In this document: in pieces, positions 22,701 to 37,700 of the stretch
Numbering within the stretch: the first letter of the stretch is position 1
Layout: every line of letters begins with the position of its first letter
Assembly (NCBI RefSeq): GCF_047495875.1
Contig: NC_092461.1
Location: 48,861,101-48,925,100 of the forward strand
Length of the DNA: 64,000 nt
Direction of reading: 5' to 3'
From: Pithys albifrons albifrons
Lineage: Eukaryota; Chordata; Aves; Passeriformes; Thamnophilidae
Position numbers and translations under genes: made by a program
The notes under the pieces: model-generated
The model's input: the letters and a program-made list of their open reading frames with translations, nothing else
Databases searched by the model: none
What the model was told of the DNA's origin: nothing

Positions 22701-25700
22701 AATCAATAAATTGCACTATTTGTGAATCTGGAGTCTTATTGAATTCACTTGGACTTAAAGAGCAACTTATGGTAGTTGTGCATCTGTGATTGTGTTTGTG
22801 ACCACACTGTGCCTCTGTACCTTACCAGACTTACAGTGCCCAGTTGGTTACTCTAAAATATTATCTGTGAAGGTCTCAGGGAGACTTGGACAGACAAATA
22901 ATGCTGCCTAAGAAAGGAAGGCCTGGCTGCCACCAGGCCTGCTGCACCTGTGGACAACACAGAAAGCAAGGGGGTCTCCCTTTCCTAAATTTGTGCATGA
23001 CATAAAGATTGGTGTAGTCAGCAGGACTGCCATGGAAAAACAGTCACTGAAGTAAATGTGCTCCCTCCGAGTCAGACAAGGAATGGGCCCAAGAATTCTG
23101 GAAAGACAAAGCAATTATTTATGTGGTATCGGGGACTTACTTATCACACAAAAGGAAATCAAAGAGTCCCTTCTCCCAGCAAAAATTTCCTATATAAAGT
23201 ATACTGCTTCAAAATCAGAAAATAGAGGTTAAAGTCATCATTGTCCTTTGAGACGGAAATAAAATAAAGATGGAGAACCCAAAGAGACAAGCTTATAATG
23301 GAGAATAATCATTTTAGGATTCTACTTGCTTCAGCAGAGCACAGGGAAAGGCAATTATTGAAGAAATTAGGTAGGAGAAATCATAGATAATTAATCTAAA
23401 CAGTTTGCACAATACATGCCGCAGAAATGAGCATGGGAGCATTTTTTACTGTAAAAATGTATGTGTTGCTCTGACTGACAAATAAAAGATCCATTCTGAG
23501 GCCATTCAGGCATGAGGTATTGTCAGAGGTGCTTAGCAAAACCATGCTGGGGCTCTGGTACAACCCCAGGACCAGTTTTTATCTCTTACATAGTTTCACT
23601 GCAGCAAGTTACACCTGGTTACGGCTAGTGCTGAGCATCAGGGAACATAATTATACTCTTACCTCTGTGGTCCTGAAGCTGTTCTGTCTCTGTGTCATGG
23701 CTCCCATGCTGTGGACTGCAGGGTTTGCACACTGAGAACCACAATTGTTCCTCTTGTCAGTGTTCAGTGTTCCAGCTGGGGTTGATGCTGTACTTACAGC
23801 TGTCTGAGCCAATTTCCCGTCCTCCAGAAGACCTAGTAGGGACACATGATATTGGGAAATAAATACTTAGGAGCAATTTGCAACTGGGTCTGGCTCCCCT
23901 TTATTTTGCCACATGTTTGTGGGAGTGGTAAGTGATGCCAGGTGTGGCACAGCACTACAGTGAGAGCAGTCCACCTCCTTGTGTCACCCTTATCCTCACA
24001 CTTGGCATTGTTTGGCCTTTTCCCCATGGTTCACTGCTCTATGAAACACCAGCTTAGAAAACATGGAAAAAGGATAAATGAGTGCAGCACAGCAGTAGAT
24101 TTTTGTCATCTGCAGATCTCCATTGACTTCTCTACACACACAGCTCCTTGCATGACTCAGAGTTTAACTCAGGACCTGAAGAGGCATCCCTTAAATCTGT
24201 CTCAATCATGGGAAATGAAGAGGTTGGATTGTGAGCATGGCAGATCAGAACAATGTGGATGGAAATGTTGCTCTATTCATGGCCTTGAACACTTTTTGCA
24301 CCAGAAATTGAGAAAAATTCAGGACAAATAAATTTCATACTGTTTTGACTATCAGCAATCAAAGAAATGAGAAATTTTATTTCTGCTCTGGCTGTGGGGA
24401 TGTAGTCCAACATGATACTGGACTGTGTAAATGAATTTTCTCATCTTATTGCATTAACGAAAGTCAGTCATCATTTATGGAGAGTACAGAGCACTAAATA
24501 TCTAGTTGCAACACTGGGTCTGAAATCTACTACAAAGAGCAAGTGGAATGCATAACTGTAGCTCTCACTTTAGATTTTTTTAAAGTTCATTTAAAAAGAG
24601 CTTTATGTTAAAAGAATTTTTAAAATGGCAAATTTACTAACTGGCAATGCAGGTATCAAACCTGGAAACATTAAGGGGCCACAAACAAGTTAGAAAAAAG
24701 TATGTGGAAAACCAACTATAAATCATTGCTATTTGAAGTGACATTGTATCATCAAACCCTTCTTCCATGAATCAGGTGGAAATTCAAACAGTGTCAAGGG
24801 TATTAAAAGCGAAGCAAAGTGCTGAATTCTTTCTCAGAATCTGTAAGAAAGGCTGCATTGTCAGTAGGAAGCAACATCAGTAGCAACTAGTAAAGGCAAT
24901 TACTTAAATCAATAAAGCTTCAACCAAATATTCAAAGCCTTGATATTGAAAACATTTAAAGTTCTGTGGATTTAAATCACCTTCAAGATCCCCTCCAACC
25001 CAAGGCACTCTGATTCTGTGGGTTAAGAAGTCTAAATACGAACTAGTCACTGCAGTTCCCTGTGCAGTCAGAAGATGGAGTCAGAGATTTTCAAAGACGG
25101 TTTAACTTGTAGTGGTCGTAATTAATAATGCTAACTCATCCAGGTTTTGGTAGAAAAAAAATTGAGTTGAAACTTGAAAATACTACATTATAGTTTATTT
25201 TTAAAAATACTTCAGGCTTTGGAAACTGCTTTCTCTGCTGGATACAAAAACTAATGACATTTTCCCATCTACGTTTAGATGCAACTTCCGTAAGACAGGA
25301 GTAATTTCACCTCTCCTGCATCTCCCAAAAGTTCACACCTGCTTGAATTTGTGGTCTTATATCTTCCTGTCACTCCACAGTGCCACATGAGAGGCAAAAA
25401 TATGACATGCTGCAGAGCAGTAGGTGACACAGACTGATATCATAGACAAAACCAGTTGTCAGGGAGGGCAAGGGAGAGGCACTTAAGGGTGCCTGAGTCA
25501 GAGCTCTAGGCCAGGAGTCCACTGCTTCACGTTGTAATGGAGCTGTGACAACCAGCTTGAGCACAGCTTCCAACAGGCAAACTGCACTAGGCATTACGGA
25601 CTAATTCCATTAATTGAATTTATGACATTTCAAACATATATGAGTTACAAGTTTTTCCTTCTGAAGAGTCATGCTATGAAATTACTTTCTGCAGAGTGTC

Positions 25701-28700
25701 TCTTTGGCCATCTGGCCTCTGACTAAATTGTCTGGTGAAACAGCTGTCACTTGAAAAGCCTTTTTGTTATTAAGCACAATTGTTCACTTATCAGCTTGTG
25801 TGGCATCCTTTGGTCTCACATTGAACAATTTTTCCAACATGAATCAATTTCTGGAGGCTGACAGAAAATCTCAATCCTGAAAATGATCTATCTGGTTCAT
25901 TTTTTGTCTATGTTGTTTTGCAGTCTGAGCATCCTTGCTGCATCCTGCATTGCAGGAGTGAGACACTTTTTGCAGTATTTGCCAGAAATAAACCAGATAT
26001 CAGCATGTCTGAGCCTTCCACTATCACTACTATATTTTTACATGGATGACCTAGTGGTCACCAACACTAGGCAAAACACTCTTTTATTTTATCCTGAAAT
26101 ATGTTTGCTATTCTGAAGTTAAGAAACTATTTTAAAATTCTTTTTCATTGGCAAATAGATGATTTAGAGAGTGGGTCAAAGTTTAAAGGTTTCAGTGACT
26201 TGCTGTTTATGTATGAGCGTTGAGCAGAAATTACAGTGAGAATGCATGAGCAGTGGAGCTAAGAGCACAAGAGTTGCTGGCAATTCAGAAAGCAACAGCT
26301 GTTTTATAGACTAGATACATAACACAAAAGGTTGATGCAAAACAGAGATGATGTTAAAAAAGCATTAGGACCACACAGTTGCTTTTAAAATAGCAAATAT
26401 GTTTGCATTGCTATTTAGGGTTTGCCACAGTACACAAAAATGGAAAAGTTAGCTCTCTTCTTCTGTACTATCTGGAATTTACAAGCCAACAGGAAGGCAA
26501 TACGAAGGGTCTTGCCTCAGTGTCATCTAAAACAAGCAAACTGTCAAGGTATTTATGTCCTACTCGCAGCATGGGTTCAACAAAAGATCTCCTCAGTCTT
26601 CCACTGTAGAGCTCCAGTTTACATCAGTGTTGGTTAAATCACAATAGAGATTTAAACAAATGGGTTCAGTAACATTGTTTTCATTCTTATCTTCTCTGTC
26701 AGGATACTACCCACCAAAACCTGTGGGCCTCTTGAGGCCAGGCAAAACAGCAGATCCCAGCTCAAAGCTCTGTCAAATACATGTATACCTGAGTTTCTGG
26801 GTGATTATTAAATGCCCACCAACGTGGTGAACATTCCCTCACAAATGGCTGGTCAGTGTTTGGAGAACTGTTTCCTCTGTGGAGAGGAATGGATGACAAG
26901 AGGCAGGTGTTTCATTGCATGTAATCAGGTTTATTTTTAACCAACATACATGAGTTCTCTCTCAATGGTCACAGGGAGAATAGCCACACAGTAGCCCCAC
27001 TGGTCACAAATACAAGTCCATCTTTCCAGCACAAAGTGTGCTTAGAAGAATTTGTTCTCCCATGGCAAAACTCACTGCCACCTTCCTCTGCTGTGCTGGG
27101 CTGCACAGGCACACCAAGTCTTGGCATTCTTACCAGGCCAATAGAAATCCTTTAGGGTGCAGTTGGACAAGCACTTTTTTCAGAAGCATCAGGGGAAAAG
27201 GGTTATTTTAAACTGAAATCAGCCCCGGGATGCAAGTCCCCAATGACACAAGCCCCCAGACTGGCACAGCCTGGAAGGTAGGGCAGGAACCGAAACAAGC
27301 AGCTGAAAGCAGCTCAGGTTGGTGTGCTCTGCAGTGGAACAGAACAAACACAACCCTGCTCATCCAACCCCACTGGTTCTCCTCACTGCACTGCCTTGCT
27401 GAGCTGTCTAAATCCTTCAGAGGGATATTCATGTTGCTTCCAGCTACACCTGCATCAGGGGACGCGTGTTTGTTTAGTCCCTTTAGCCCAGATTCTCCAA
27501 AGCTTCCATTGTGTTACAGGAGAAACAGTGTGCCAGAACTGATGATCCAGACTGAGATGTGATACAACTGACTGGTACAAAGGAGCTTTTTTTCTAAACT
27601 CTCTTTCATTAAAATGTCTGATGAAGCCAAATTATGGCAGTTCAAACAGTCTTCTTGTGTATTTTCATATGTACACTTTGAACATATTCACAAAACCATA
27701 TTTGCCCAAGTTTGGTTGTTTCGTTGTTTTGGGGGGGTTTTTGTGTTTTTTTTTACTCCACTGAAATGCTGACATTAGAACACTGCCTTTTGTTCAAGCT
27801 TCCCAATATATGAAAGTTTGGGGGAAATTGGACATGCACAATAATCAACTCCAATCATTACATTTGACAAATCAAAACTAAAAATCAATCCCTAGGATAT
27901 CTGAGTATGTTTTATCTGTTTCACAGTTCAAAAGAAGGACATACAAGAACAGTTTTATTATTATGCCAATATGTAATGAACAGAAAGCCACCAAAAATCA
28001 GAGGCATCTCAATGAAGTATGAAGATCAGAAAGTTGGGATGATTTTGTCTGAAATATGTATTCTGTATGGACACCAACAGGCATACTGAAGGTAACATAA
28101 ACTCCTAGGAGAGGGCAAAGAGAATAGAACACAGAAACAAAGGCACAGGTATTTTTAGACAGCTCATATAAACACTATAAATAAAATTACCTCTCCGAGA
28201 CCTGCTGCTACTCATAACTAATAGTTTATCCTAAAATTGAATATGCAGGCCTCCAGTGAGACACCAAGTTTTTTTCCAGTCTTTCTGGATTAACCTCTTA
28301 CTCTCTCTGATGTAAATGTAATGAAAAATTCAGTGTGTGCAAGCAAATACCAAATTAGTTTTGAGAAGAAAGGCTTGAATACATTTATGTTTCTCTTACC
28401 TTAAGTCTCTAAAATTGTCTTTATTAATTACCCATAGTTATTATCATGATTCTTTGTATTTCACGCTATTAAGTCATGTATTAATGCCAGGTAGGACATG
28501 GCCATTTTTTAAAGAACGGAAGTTTTCTTCATTACAGAATTGTAGGCTGTAAACTGTTGTGTACTGTGCAAAGGCATCTTTCAGTTCCTTAATGTCACTT
28601 GGAAATCTTGTGCAAATTCACAAATGGATTCCGAGGATTCTGTTCATAATGCTCTTTTTTCTCTGATGGCTGTAGCACACTTACAGCTCCTCTCTCAACA

Positions 28701-31700
28701 TCGCCCTCTCTGTCCCACCTATCTTCCTGCCAGGCTGTACCTCACTTCTCTAAGAGCATGAGGCACCAATTCCCATCTCCAGGAATGTTCTGTGAAACCT
28801 CCCTGCATTTCCTAGCATGTGTTCTTTTGTCTACAATCCAAATAATTTTTAAATTCTGAATGACTTTTCATAAACTGCCAGATCCCTGTTTTGTAGTTGA
28901 GGAGATATATATTTAAAACTGCAGTCTGAAAAATTGCTCTCAGACTTGCAAGCTTATGTCTATTCCAAATGCTTAAATAAAGATGATGTGAAGAAGGAGG
29001 AGATTACAGGATTAATTCAGTTTGTGGAAGTAAAACTGGTCTAAAAAGCAAAGTAGTGACATGGATTGACAGTTGGCACTGAGAAACAGGATAAAAAGAG
29101 AACTAGTGGGGACAATTTTGTACCCTTTAAATATCAGGACCACAGGAAACTTCTTAAACCACAGATAGCATAAAGGGAGGTCTATCTGGTTATCTTGCAT
29201 AGACTTCATCAACAGAGTAAATCTTGGTAAGATTCAAGATGACCTGAAAATTTCTCTGACTAACAAAATCAGAAATGTTGCAATAGCTAATGCTGTCAGG
29301 AAGTTTGGGAGGGGTATGAAGCCTTGTAGTAAGAAGGCAAAGTTAATCTTAGCCAAAAGAATCAGATCTTAGTGAAGAAAATTATTCCATGTGTGTTTGC
29401 CACAGTATTGTCCCACTTCATTTTAAGACAACAGGTAATGGCCAAAACTGGACATGAATTCTGACCCAAATATGCTCTAGATCTGATCTGGTACTGCATG
29501 TGACCCTCTGCAGTCATGTGTTCTGTCATGGGATAGCAAGCACACATTTGTTTAGAGCTGTTGATTAGTATGCTAAATTTATATCTTTGGAATCAACTAC
29601 AAGCAAACCAGTAAAATTCAATTTTCTGCTTCAGCAACCCCCTTTTTATTTATTGTGACTGTTAACTCATGCATAATGCATAAGATGCTGGGTTAGAAAA
29701 TGCTGCCTAATAAGATGCTGCACTAATAAGATGGACTCAGAGAAAACTCACAATAAAGACAAATGAACAGTATTATCACTACATGCAGTTGCGTCCAGAG
29801 GAAATATGTGTTTGCAATCATCACCGAGGTTCTTGCTTTTAATGTTGTAGTGTTAGTAGGCACAGAGAGCACTGAAATAGCTGCTCTCTCTAGCTGTTTC
29901 CCTGATTTGGAACTATATATTTTTGGGAAAGCCACGTATCTGCAGGCCTGAGGGTTGGTACATGCTTCTGCTGCAGAAACAACATATGGCACAGACCTGA
30001 TAAAAAATAAACAGAGTGGAGGCTGTGACAAAACTCAGGTTTAAGTCATTTCCTCCAAAGCAGTAGCCTCAGGGATGAGGCCAGATGCTCAAGAAATCTG
30101 CAATAGCTCTTTTCCCTAACAAGAAAGAATTTAGAAACTTTCAGACATAGCAGAGAGTGAGTTTATAAACTGGGATCAAAGATCCAGAAAATCTGCACAG
30201 GGATAACCTGCTGCAGCAGGACAATGTTACCAGAAACAGTGTTTTGTATCAACAAATACAATAATGCAATAAATTTGCTGCCCAGATGTTCAGAGAGTCC
30301 AGAATTATTTATCTGAACTCTAATGTGATATGAATTTTAGACAGTGAAGCAAAGTACAACAAACATATTTGCACCTCCTGTGCATTCTGGAGGTGGCTCC
30401 AAAGCCGCCCCCAGCCAGGCAGGGCTGAGCTGTGCTCAGGAATGCCATAAGTGTGGGGGTCAGTGCCTTCCTCCCTGCTCACAGGGGATGCTCATTTGAA
30501 GTTGGATCACCCTAAAGCACAAACAGCCTGTCAGGCTGCAGACTCTTATATCCTTTGCATGGCCTGATTTCCCAGGTACAGTCAGATCCCAAAGTTTGCA
30601 TATTGGTATATTTAGATTTCAAGTTGTGATACAGAATCACAGTACAACTAGCTCGTAGGCAAATTTAACAATGTTGCAACCACATCTGTGAAATAAAGGT
30701 TAATATAAATTTCATATTTATTCCAAATAGGAAAATCATGCTGCAACACTCTAAAAATGTGTGATCATTTCAAAGCTCAAGACAATGTAAACATGATAAA
30801 TAGACTCCAGAAGCTGAATAAAAGGGAATTGGTCTGACCATGAAGGGAAGATAGAAAAGGTGAACTTAAGAAAATTGTAATCATGGTGCTAGGCAAGGCC
30901 TTAATGGCAGAAAGAAAACAGAGTTTGACGTATGAATATACAAGTTTTGATAATCGGAACAGATGGAAGAACTGAATTTTCACTGTGTTGTGGAATAAGG
31001 ATCAGCATCATTTTGAAAAGCATTGAAGGCTGAGTACATTTTTTGCCTGGGAAAATAATGAGACAGAATGGATTAAGCAAGTAACCAGTGCCACGTGATG
31101 TACAAGAAACAGATCACTCTTTCCTCCAAAGTGAAAAACTAACACACAAATAGCAAACCTCAGAAGTGCTTTTCATAATACTGTATTTTAGAAGGATAGA
31201 CAGTGCAAGGATCTGCTTCTCCACGGGCAAATATACAGGCTATGTTTCAGTACTGCCTGTTAAAAAATACACCTTAAAAATTATACCCGCCATACACAAT
31301 ACCTTACATCACAGGTGTCCAAATTATGGCAAATCAACCTGTTTTCCAAAGATGCTGACTTCTGGCTCAGTTCCTGTATGACCCTCCCCTTAAAATGCCA
31401 AGACAGAAGTTCCCCTTACAGGAGAGCACTGTGTGAGATGGAGAACAAGCAGCAGGCTGCTGCCCCTCTCAATCATCCTTCCCTCAATGGTAACTCCCGT
31501 GTTTATAGAGGGGTTCTGAACAGTGGCTTAGAGTTGTGGGTGTTCACATGGTCCTTCCCTTTCCTTTACATGGTCTTTCAATTTTCCTATGAGGTGTGGT
31601 AATAACAGTCATCATGTTTGAGACTAATTTCCAACATAGATATGGAAAGTATTATTATCATTCTTATTATCTAGCTAATCACACATGGAATTTTAAGATG

Positions 31701-34700
31701 AGCTGATGGCATAATTTCAATTAATCACACTGAGGAGCAGCAAAAATATTTAGGCAGACTAAACAAAAATCCATATGAAAAGCATTGAAAAGTACATGAA
31801 ACTTGAGCTGAAATTACTTTTCAATTTTGCTCACCGAGGTTCAACATCTGGAAGATGAAGGTTCCGTGTAATACATTGTACATTTATTTTAACAAATAGT
31901 GATTAACTACTGGCCTAATTTAGAAAGGCTTAGGCAAAAATGTAAGCCACTGGAAAGCTGTAAATTCAGTCTGAGCGCCCCAAAAGTATGCTCCATATGG
32001 GAAAACATAGGAAAGCCCAGTGGGCTGTATGGCCAGCTGACATTCCCAGCCTTAGAGTCTCTGAATATACCCAAGGATACTGTTGAGAACTGGCTCACAT
32101 GATAACTACAGTCATAAAGTGCTTTGGCTTAAGGGATCTGTATGCACATGAGAAAGTCATCACTCACATTTAGGGTTCACTCTAGAATGAGGGCAGCAGC
32201 TACATTAAATCCTAATGCCATCAGCCATCAACAATCTTCTAGACAAATCCATGACATTCGTCCCATCTTTTCCACAGGCAGTGTAAGCACCCAAAAAGCA
32301 CTCAGGCACCAGCATTGTGCAACTGGCAGAAATTCATACTTTCAGTACTGCAAGTGCTTGAAATAATTCTGACGGCCCAAGTGGGAAATACTAACAGTTT
32401 GTAAGAATGATAATTGCAACATGAGGACCATATTCAGATGAAATGTACAGAGACAGAAACACAACCATATACATTGCTAAGAAACTGGTAAAAAAAAAGT
32501 AATCAAAATATTTCAGTTGGTCATTAAAGAATAGGCTGATTATTTTTCTCTTCAGTAACTAGCATCCACCTGAACAGGCTAGCCTGAACCCATGATCTTC
32601 CAGGAGGAATGAGAGGCTCAACATTACTTCTTTTTCATAAGTTGCTTAAAATTTTTGGCTCAGTTAAGCAAACAGCAACACAGAGGGGCTCGGTGGATTC
32701 AGGAAAAGCTTAAAATGTAAAATCCAGCCTCAAAGCCTACAGTTAATGGCTAACTGGTAAAACACCACCCCTGAGTCTACTTCCTTGTTTTACTTTCAAC
32801 CTGTATTTTTCCTAAACAGAGGAGAAAAGGCAGTGTGATAGTCTAGGGAAGCAAGTATGCATGTACTCATCAGAAAATAAAATTGCATTATTGATTTTTG
32901 CACAGCAAAGGACCAAGCCACTCATTTCATGTGAGACCACTGCTGAAAAAGGTACACACTCACCACACAACCTTCAAAATCTGATCTGCATAGTCCAGAA
33001 AAGAGGGCTGTATTTTGATTTAAGATAAAACTCAACCTTCAATCCCAGATTTCCTTTAACTGTGATCAAATTATTTCTGTTTTAAATTGCAGGAACACCT
33101 GAGGAAAAAAGGTGGAACTGTCAATAGAATTTCTGTTTCTATGAAGAAATATATTTCTATAACTGACTACAGGTAAAGGAAAGAGAGATGCTGGATTACT
33201 GCTGGAAATTTTGGAAATTTTAATCAGGGGGAAATGAGGGAAACTGCACTCTGAACTGTTTCCACTATGCAATACATTGAATCTCTGCTTTTATGCTGGC
33301 AGGAGTCTTCGCTTAAATCTAATTCAAATTTTAACTTTGCTGTGAACTCTACATTTCCAAAATGCATAATACAGGATTAGAAATTCATTCCTAAGGAAAA
33401 GCCAAAAGAATGTTTAGATGTCCTGAATCAGGATATAAATGTGGAGGTGGCGGGGAGAGAGCTTTTCCCACAAGAACAATAATTTTCCAGAGCAATTTCC
33501 TTTTGAGCACCTTGCAGGCAGGATCTGCCACTGACAAAAGCCACCACTCAGGTTTCCTGCCCAAATCCTTTCAGAGACTCTCCCTCCCTCACCATCCCTC
33601 CTCCCCACAGCCTGCTAAAGGGGCAGAGTGCAACAGCTCTTCCCATAGTTACTGACAGCCCTTTGGCTCTAAGATTTCAATGCTGCAAGAAGAGGTTTTT
33701 TCCAAAGGAAAATAATTTGAAGAGATTGTTCCAAGTCATCTCTCCTTCAAGTCATCTCTATTGATGCTCAACAATCTTTCTGCTTTCTGACAGCTGGGAA
33801 AGCCTTTCATGTAATTCAAGTGTTCATGCAAATCACGTTTTTAGTGAATTTATTTTGTCAGTGGTAAGTTATTATAGTGGGGTGAACTATGGGTGATCAA
33901 TCCTAGTAAGTCCGCTTTAGATCGTAAGAGAGGTTTAGCAAGACTTTTGGTCATTAATTAAAGGGGCATGAATCACAGAGTAAAAGGCGTTGTGAAAAAG
34001 TTTGTTTCTGGGTTGGTTTACTCACAGCTTTTGCAGTGTTTTGAGGCAATTCTAGAGGCAGAAAGTGCAATGAAGAGGCCTCTGGGGAAAGAGGAGGCAG
34101 CTGGAGGGCCCTGCCCAGCCCCTGCCCTCCCCTCCTGTCACATCGGTACGACGGGGCTACTCCCCCCTGAGGCACCAGGACCTGTCAGCAGGATTCATGC
34201 AGTACCTGAATCACAACTGCCACCTACCATCAAACAAGACCAAAGTTGTTCCAGCAACTGAGTCTAATATGTCTCACAAAATAGAAAGCTGAAGGTTCGT
34301 GACAGAAGAAAATTTCCCATCTCTCAATTATCTTTGATATTTTTATTAAAACTTTGCTTGCTATGGGCACATCCTTTTTATATGGGAGTTGATACTTATC
34401 AAAGAAGAATTAATTTTAAAATACTTTTAGAGGTGGTGAGGGAGGTTGTTTAATATATTATGATGGGACAAGTAAGTATCAGTGACATTTTAAACTGAAA
34501 AGGGAAATTAAGCCAGTATTTCACTATCAGCTGACAGCAAAGATTTAACTATATGAATTGGAAGAATTAACAGCTAGAGTTGGGCTAAAAAATATGGCAA
34601 TTACAAAAAGTTGTACTTATCATACAGCCCAATTTGTATTTATCATGCAAGTCCATTTTTTTGCAATAATTTCAATGCTGTTTTGTGGTTCAATAAATAC

Positions 34701-37700
34701 CGGTTTAGACCAGTACTGTAATCCTGTACTCGGCTCTATGCTGAACAAACCTCAAGTATATCTGTTGAATGGGAAATATCAATGTTGAGTGTTTTCAGGT
34801 CAGTGCGTTGACAATGATCATTTATTGCAGAGAATACAAATTTAAATCTATTATTTTACTTATTTTCTATTGCTGTATAGGATCCTTTATGATTTCCTGA
34901 TCCACAGACTGATAAAGAGTTGTCATTTTTTAGTGGCAAAATTGACTCTTTCCATTTCTAAAAGAGGCATCCAGCTGGCTGGTGCATCAGTGTTAATTCC
35001 CTTTGTCCTGCAACAGTTCCCACCCCTCTCCTGCTAACATGCTGGGAAAAGTTTGACTAGAAGTCCCAAAAGCACATAGGAATGGTTAACTCCTCTGAAG
35101 AAGCAGGGGAGCTGGGCTTTTCCATTGTTTTCATTTGTCTCTGCTTTTGGTACTGAGTTTGTACTGCCAGTGCTGACAGCAAGGTTTGCTGGTTTTGTGA
35201 TCCTCCAGAGGTGTAGTGAGGAATGACACAAAACTCGGGACCACTCAAAAAGAAACCCTTTGAATAGCCCTTCCAAATTGTGCTTTCAAGAAATTCAGAG
35301 GACTTTGAACCCAATCATCTTCCTCTTGTTGTACACAAACCCACTCAAGGGGTGCTTTCTGTGTTTAAGAAACCATTCCCCATAAATACTAACACAAAAA
35401 AAATTTATGTAGAAGGTAGAGATGACACTTTCAGAAAGAAGACTGCTTTGTGAAAGCTAGATGGTAAAAACTAGATGCAAAAATTTCCTCTCCCTGCTCT
35501 ATGAAACATCCCACATGATATTATTTCTTCTCTTTTTGGGTGGTTTATAGTTTTCTCAATACCACCCTTCACCCAGAAGCTAGTGACACCTGAATTAGAG
35601 GTCATATAATCTAAGTCCAGAAACAATATTAAAATGAGATCCAATACCATTTGTGGTGGTTTTACTCTGGCTGGACAATGTGGCCTCCAAAGCCACTCTA
35701 TTATTCCCCTCCTCATGGACAGGAGAGAGAAAATATAATGAAAGGCTCATAGGCTGAAATAAGGACAGGGAGAGATCACTCAGCAATTACTGTCATGGGC
35801 AAAATAGAATCTACTTGAGAAAATTTATTTAATTTACTGCAAATCAAAATCAGAGCAGGGTAATGAGAAAATATAAACCCCTAAATCTTAAAACACCTTT
35901 TTCCCATCTCCCCCTTTTTTCTAGGCTCAACTTCACTCCTTATTCATCTACCTCCTCCCACCAGCAGTGCAGGGGGATGGAGACTGGGGGCTGTTGTCAG
36001 TTTATCATGTGTTGTTTATACCAATCCATCCTCCTTAGGAGGAGAAGTCCTTGCATTCTTCTCCTGCTCCAGCATGGGGTTCCTCCCACAGGACAGTTCT
36101 CCATGAACATGTCCAACATGAGACCTTCCCTTGGTCTACATTTCTTCACAAACTGTGGTAGTGTGGGTCCCTTCCATAGGGTGCAGTTCTTCAGGAACAG
36201 GCTGCTCCAGTGTGAGTCCTTCACATGGGGTCACAAGTCCTGCCAGCAAACCTGATCCAGTGTGGGGTCCTCTCCCCATGGGTCCATAGGTCCTTCCAGG
36301 TGCCTGCTCCAGTTTGGGCTTCCCATGGGATGACAGCCTCCTTTGAGCATCCCTCTGCTCCAGCATGGGATCCTTCAGGGGCTGTAGGTGGATCTCTTCT
36401 TCACTGTGGACCCCCGTGGGCTGCAAGGGGGACTGTCTGCCTCTCCATGGTCACCATGAGCTGCAGAGGAATCTCTGCTCCAGTTCCTGGAACACCTCCC
36501 ACCCCTTCTTCTCCACTGACCTTGGTGTGTGCAGAGTTGTTTCTCTCACATATTTCACTCTGCTCTCTGACTGCTGTTCTGCAGATTCTCCCTCCATCAC
36601 CTCTTAAATACGTTATCCCAGAAGTGCTGCCATTGTTGCTGATGAGCTCAAGCTTGGCAAAGTTGTGGGTCCGTCTTGGAGCTGGCTGGCATTGGCTCCA
36701 CTGGACATGGGGGAAGCCTCCAGCAGCTTCTCACAGAAGCCAACCCTGTACCCTGTTGCCCACTACAAAACCTGGCCATGCAAACCCAACACATTATTAT
36801 ACCCAAGGTCTGGACTAAGACGGAATAGTGAATTACTGTAATATATCTACAGTCTAGGGAAAGGATGCATTTATTCACTTTTACTGTAATTCTGATCTGT
36901 AATAAGATCATCTCCTGAAACTATCACATCAGAGTCACTGCTGTAGTTGTTTATTAAACACACCAGATTCTGAACAAACCCATTAGGAAAAGAACATAAA
37001 TGTGTAAGAGCACAAAGAGAGCCTGGGATACCCGTGTAATGCACTGATCCCTCTTAACCCGAAGTAGATTGTTTATTAAATATTCCTCTCCAGTCCAGTC
37101 CACGAGAACCCCTCTGCTGCACCAAGTGTTTCATTTACAAACTGATGCTTGCTTATTCATTTCTGTTAAGCTCTTAACTTGGCGTGTACCTGGTAAATGA
37201 AGGAGCAGATGACAGCAGAGCGGTCCAAGCCAGCATCAGTCCCTGTTGTCATGGCAACTGGTGCTCACACAGCCCAGCCCTCGGCTGCCACTGCTCCCAG
37301 TCCTCTGCTACAAAGGATGGAAAACCAATTTTCCAAAACTTCTCTGTGAAAGGTTACCTACAAAACACCATATTCTGCGTACTGAGCCTAGCTGTGAATA
37401 TAAGCCTGATCTGTAAAGCTTTCCAGAGTTGTCAGGTGATCAGAATACAGTGGAGCAGCAGCATGAGCCAGTCATTTAGCCTCAAAGAACAGAGTAAGAA
37501 TTATTCATAAACACACAAGTGTATTAAGGGCAATTACAGAAGATAAACTGCTAGCCAGGCAGATTGCTAGACAGTAATAAAATTTCTCCTGTACTCCTCT
37601 GGTTTTCTCTATTTATTTTACAAAGGACTCAATCCTTCTCCTGTTTCATGGGTATTTTGCAAATGTCTTCACTAGAGATTGCACTGATCCTAAATTGCAG

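Noticed and set aside
36225..36818. 197-codon plus-strand open frame rich in Cys, Ser and Pro
   Set aside because: It lies almost wholly inside the LTR at 35652-36793, on the strand opposite to the element's TATA-like and poly(A) signals, and reflects its tandem GC-rich units.
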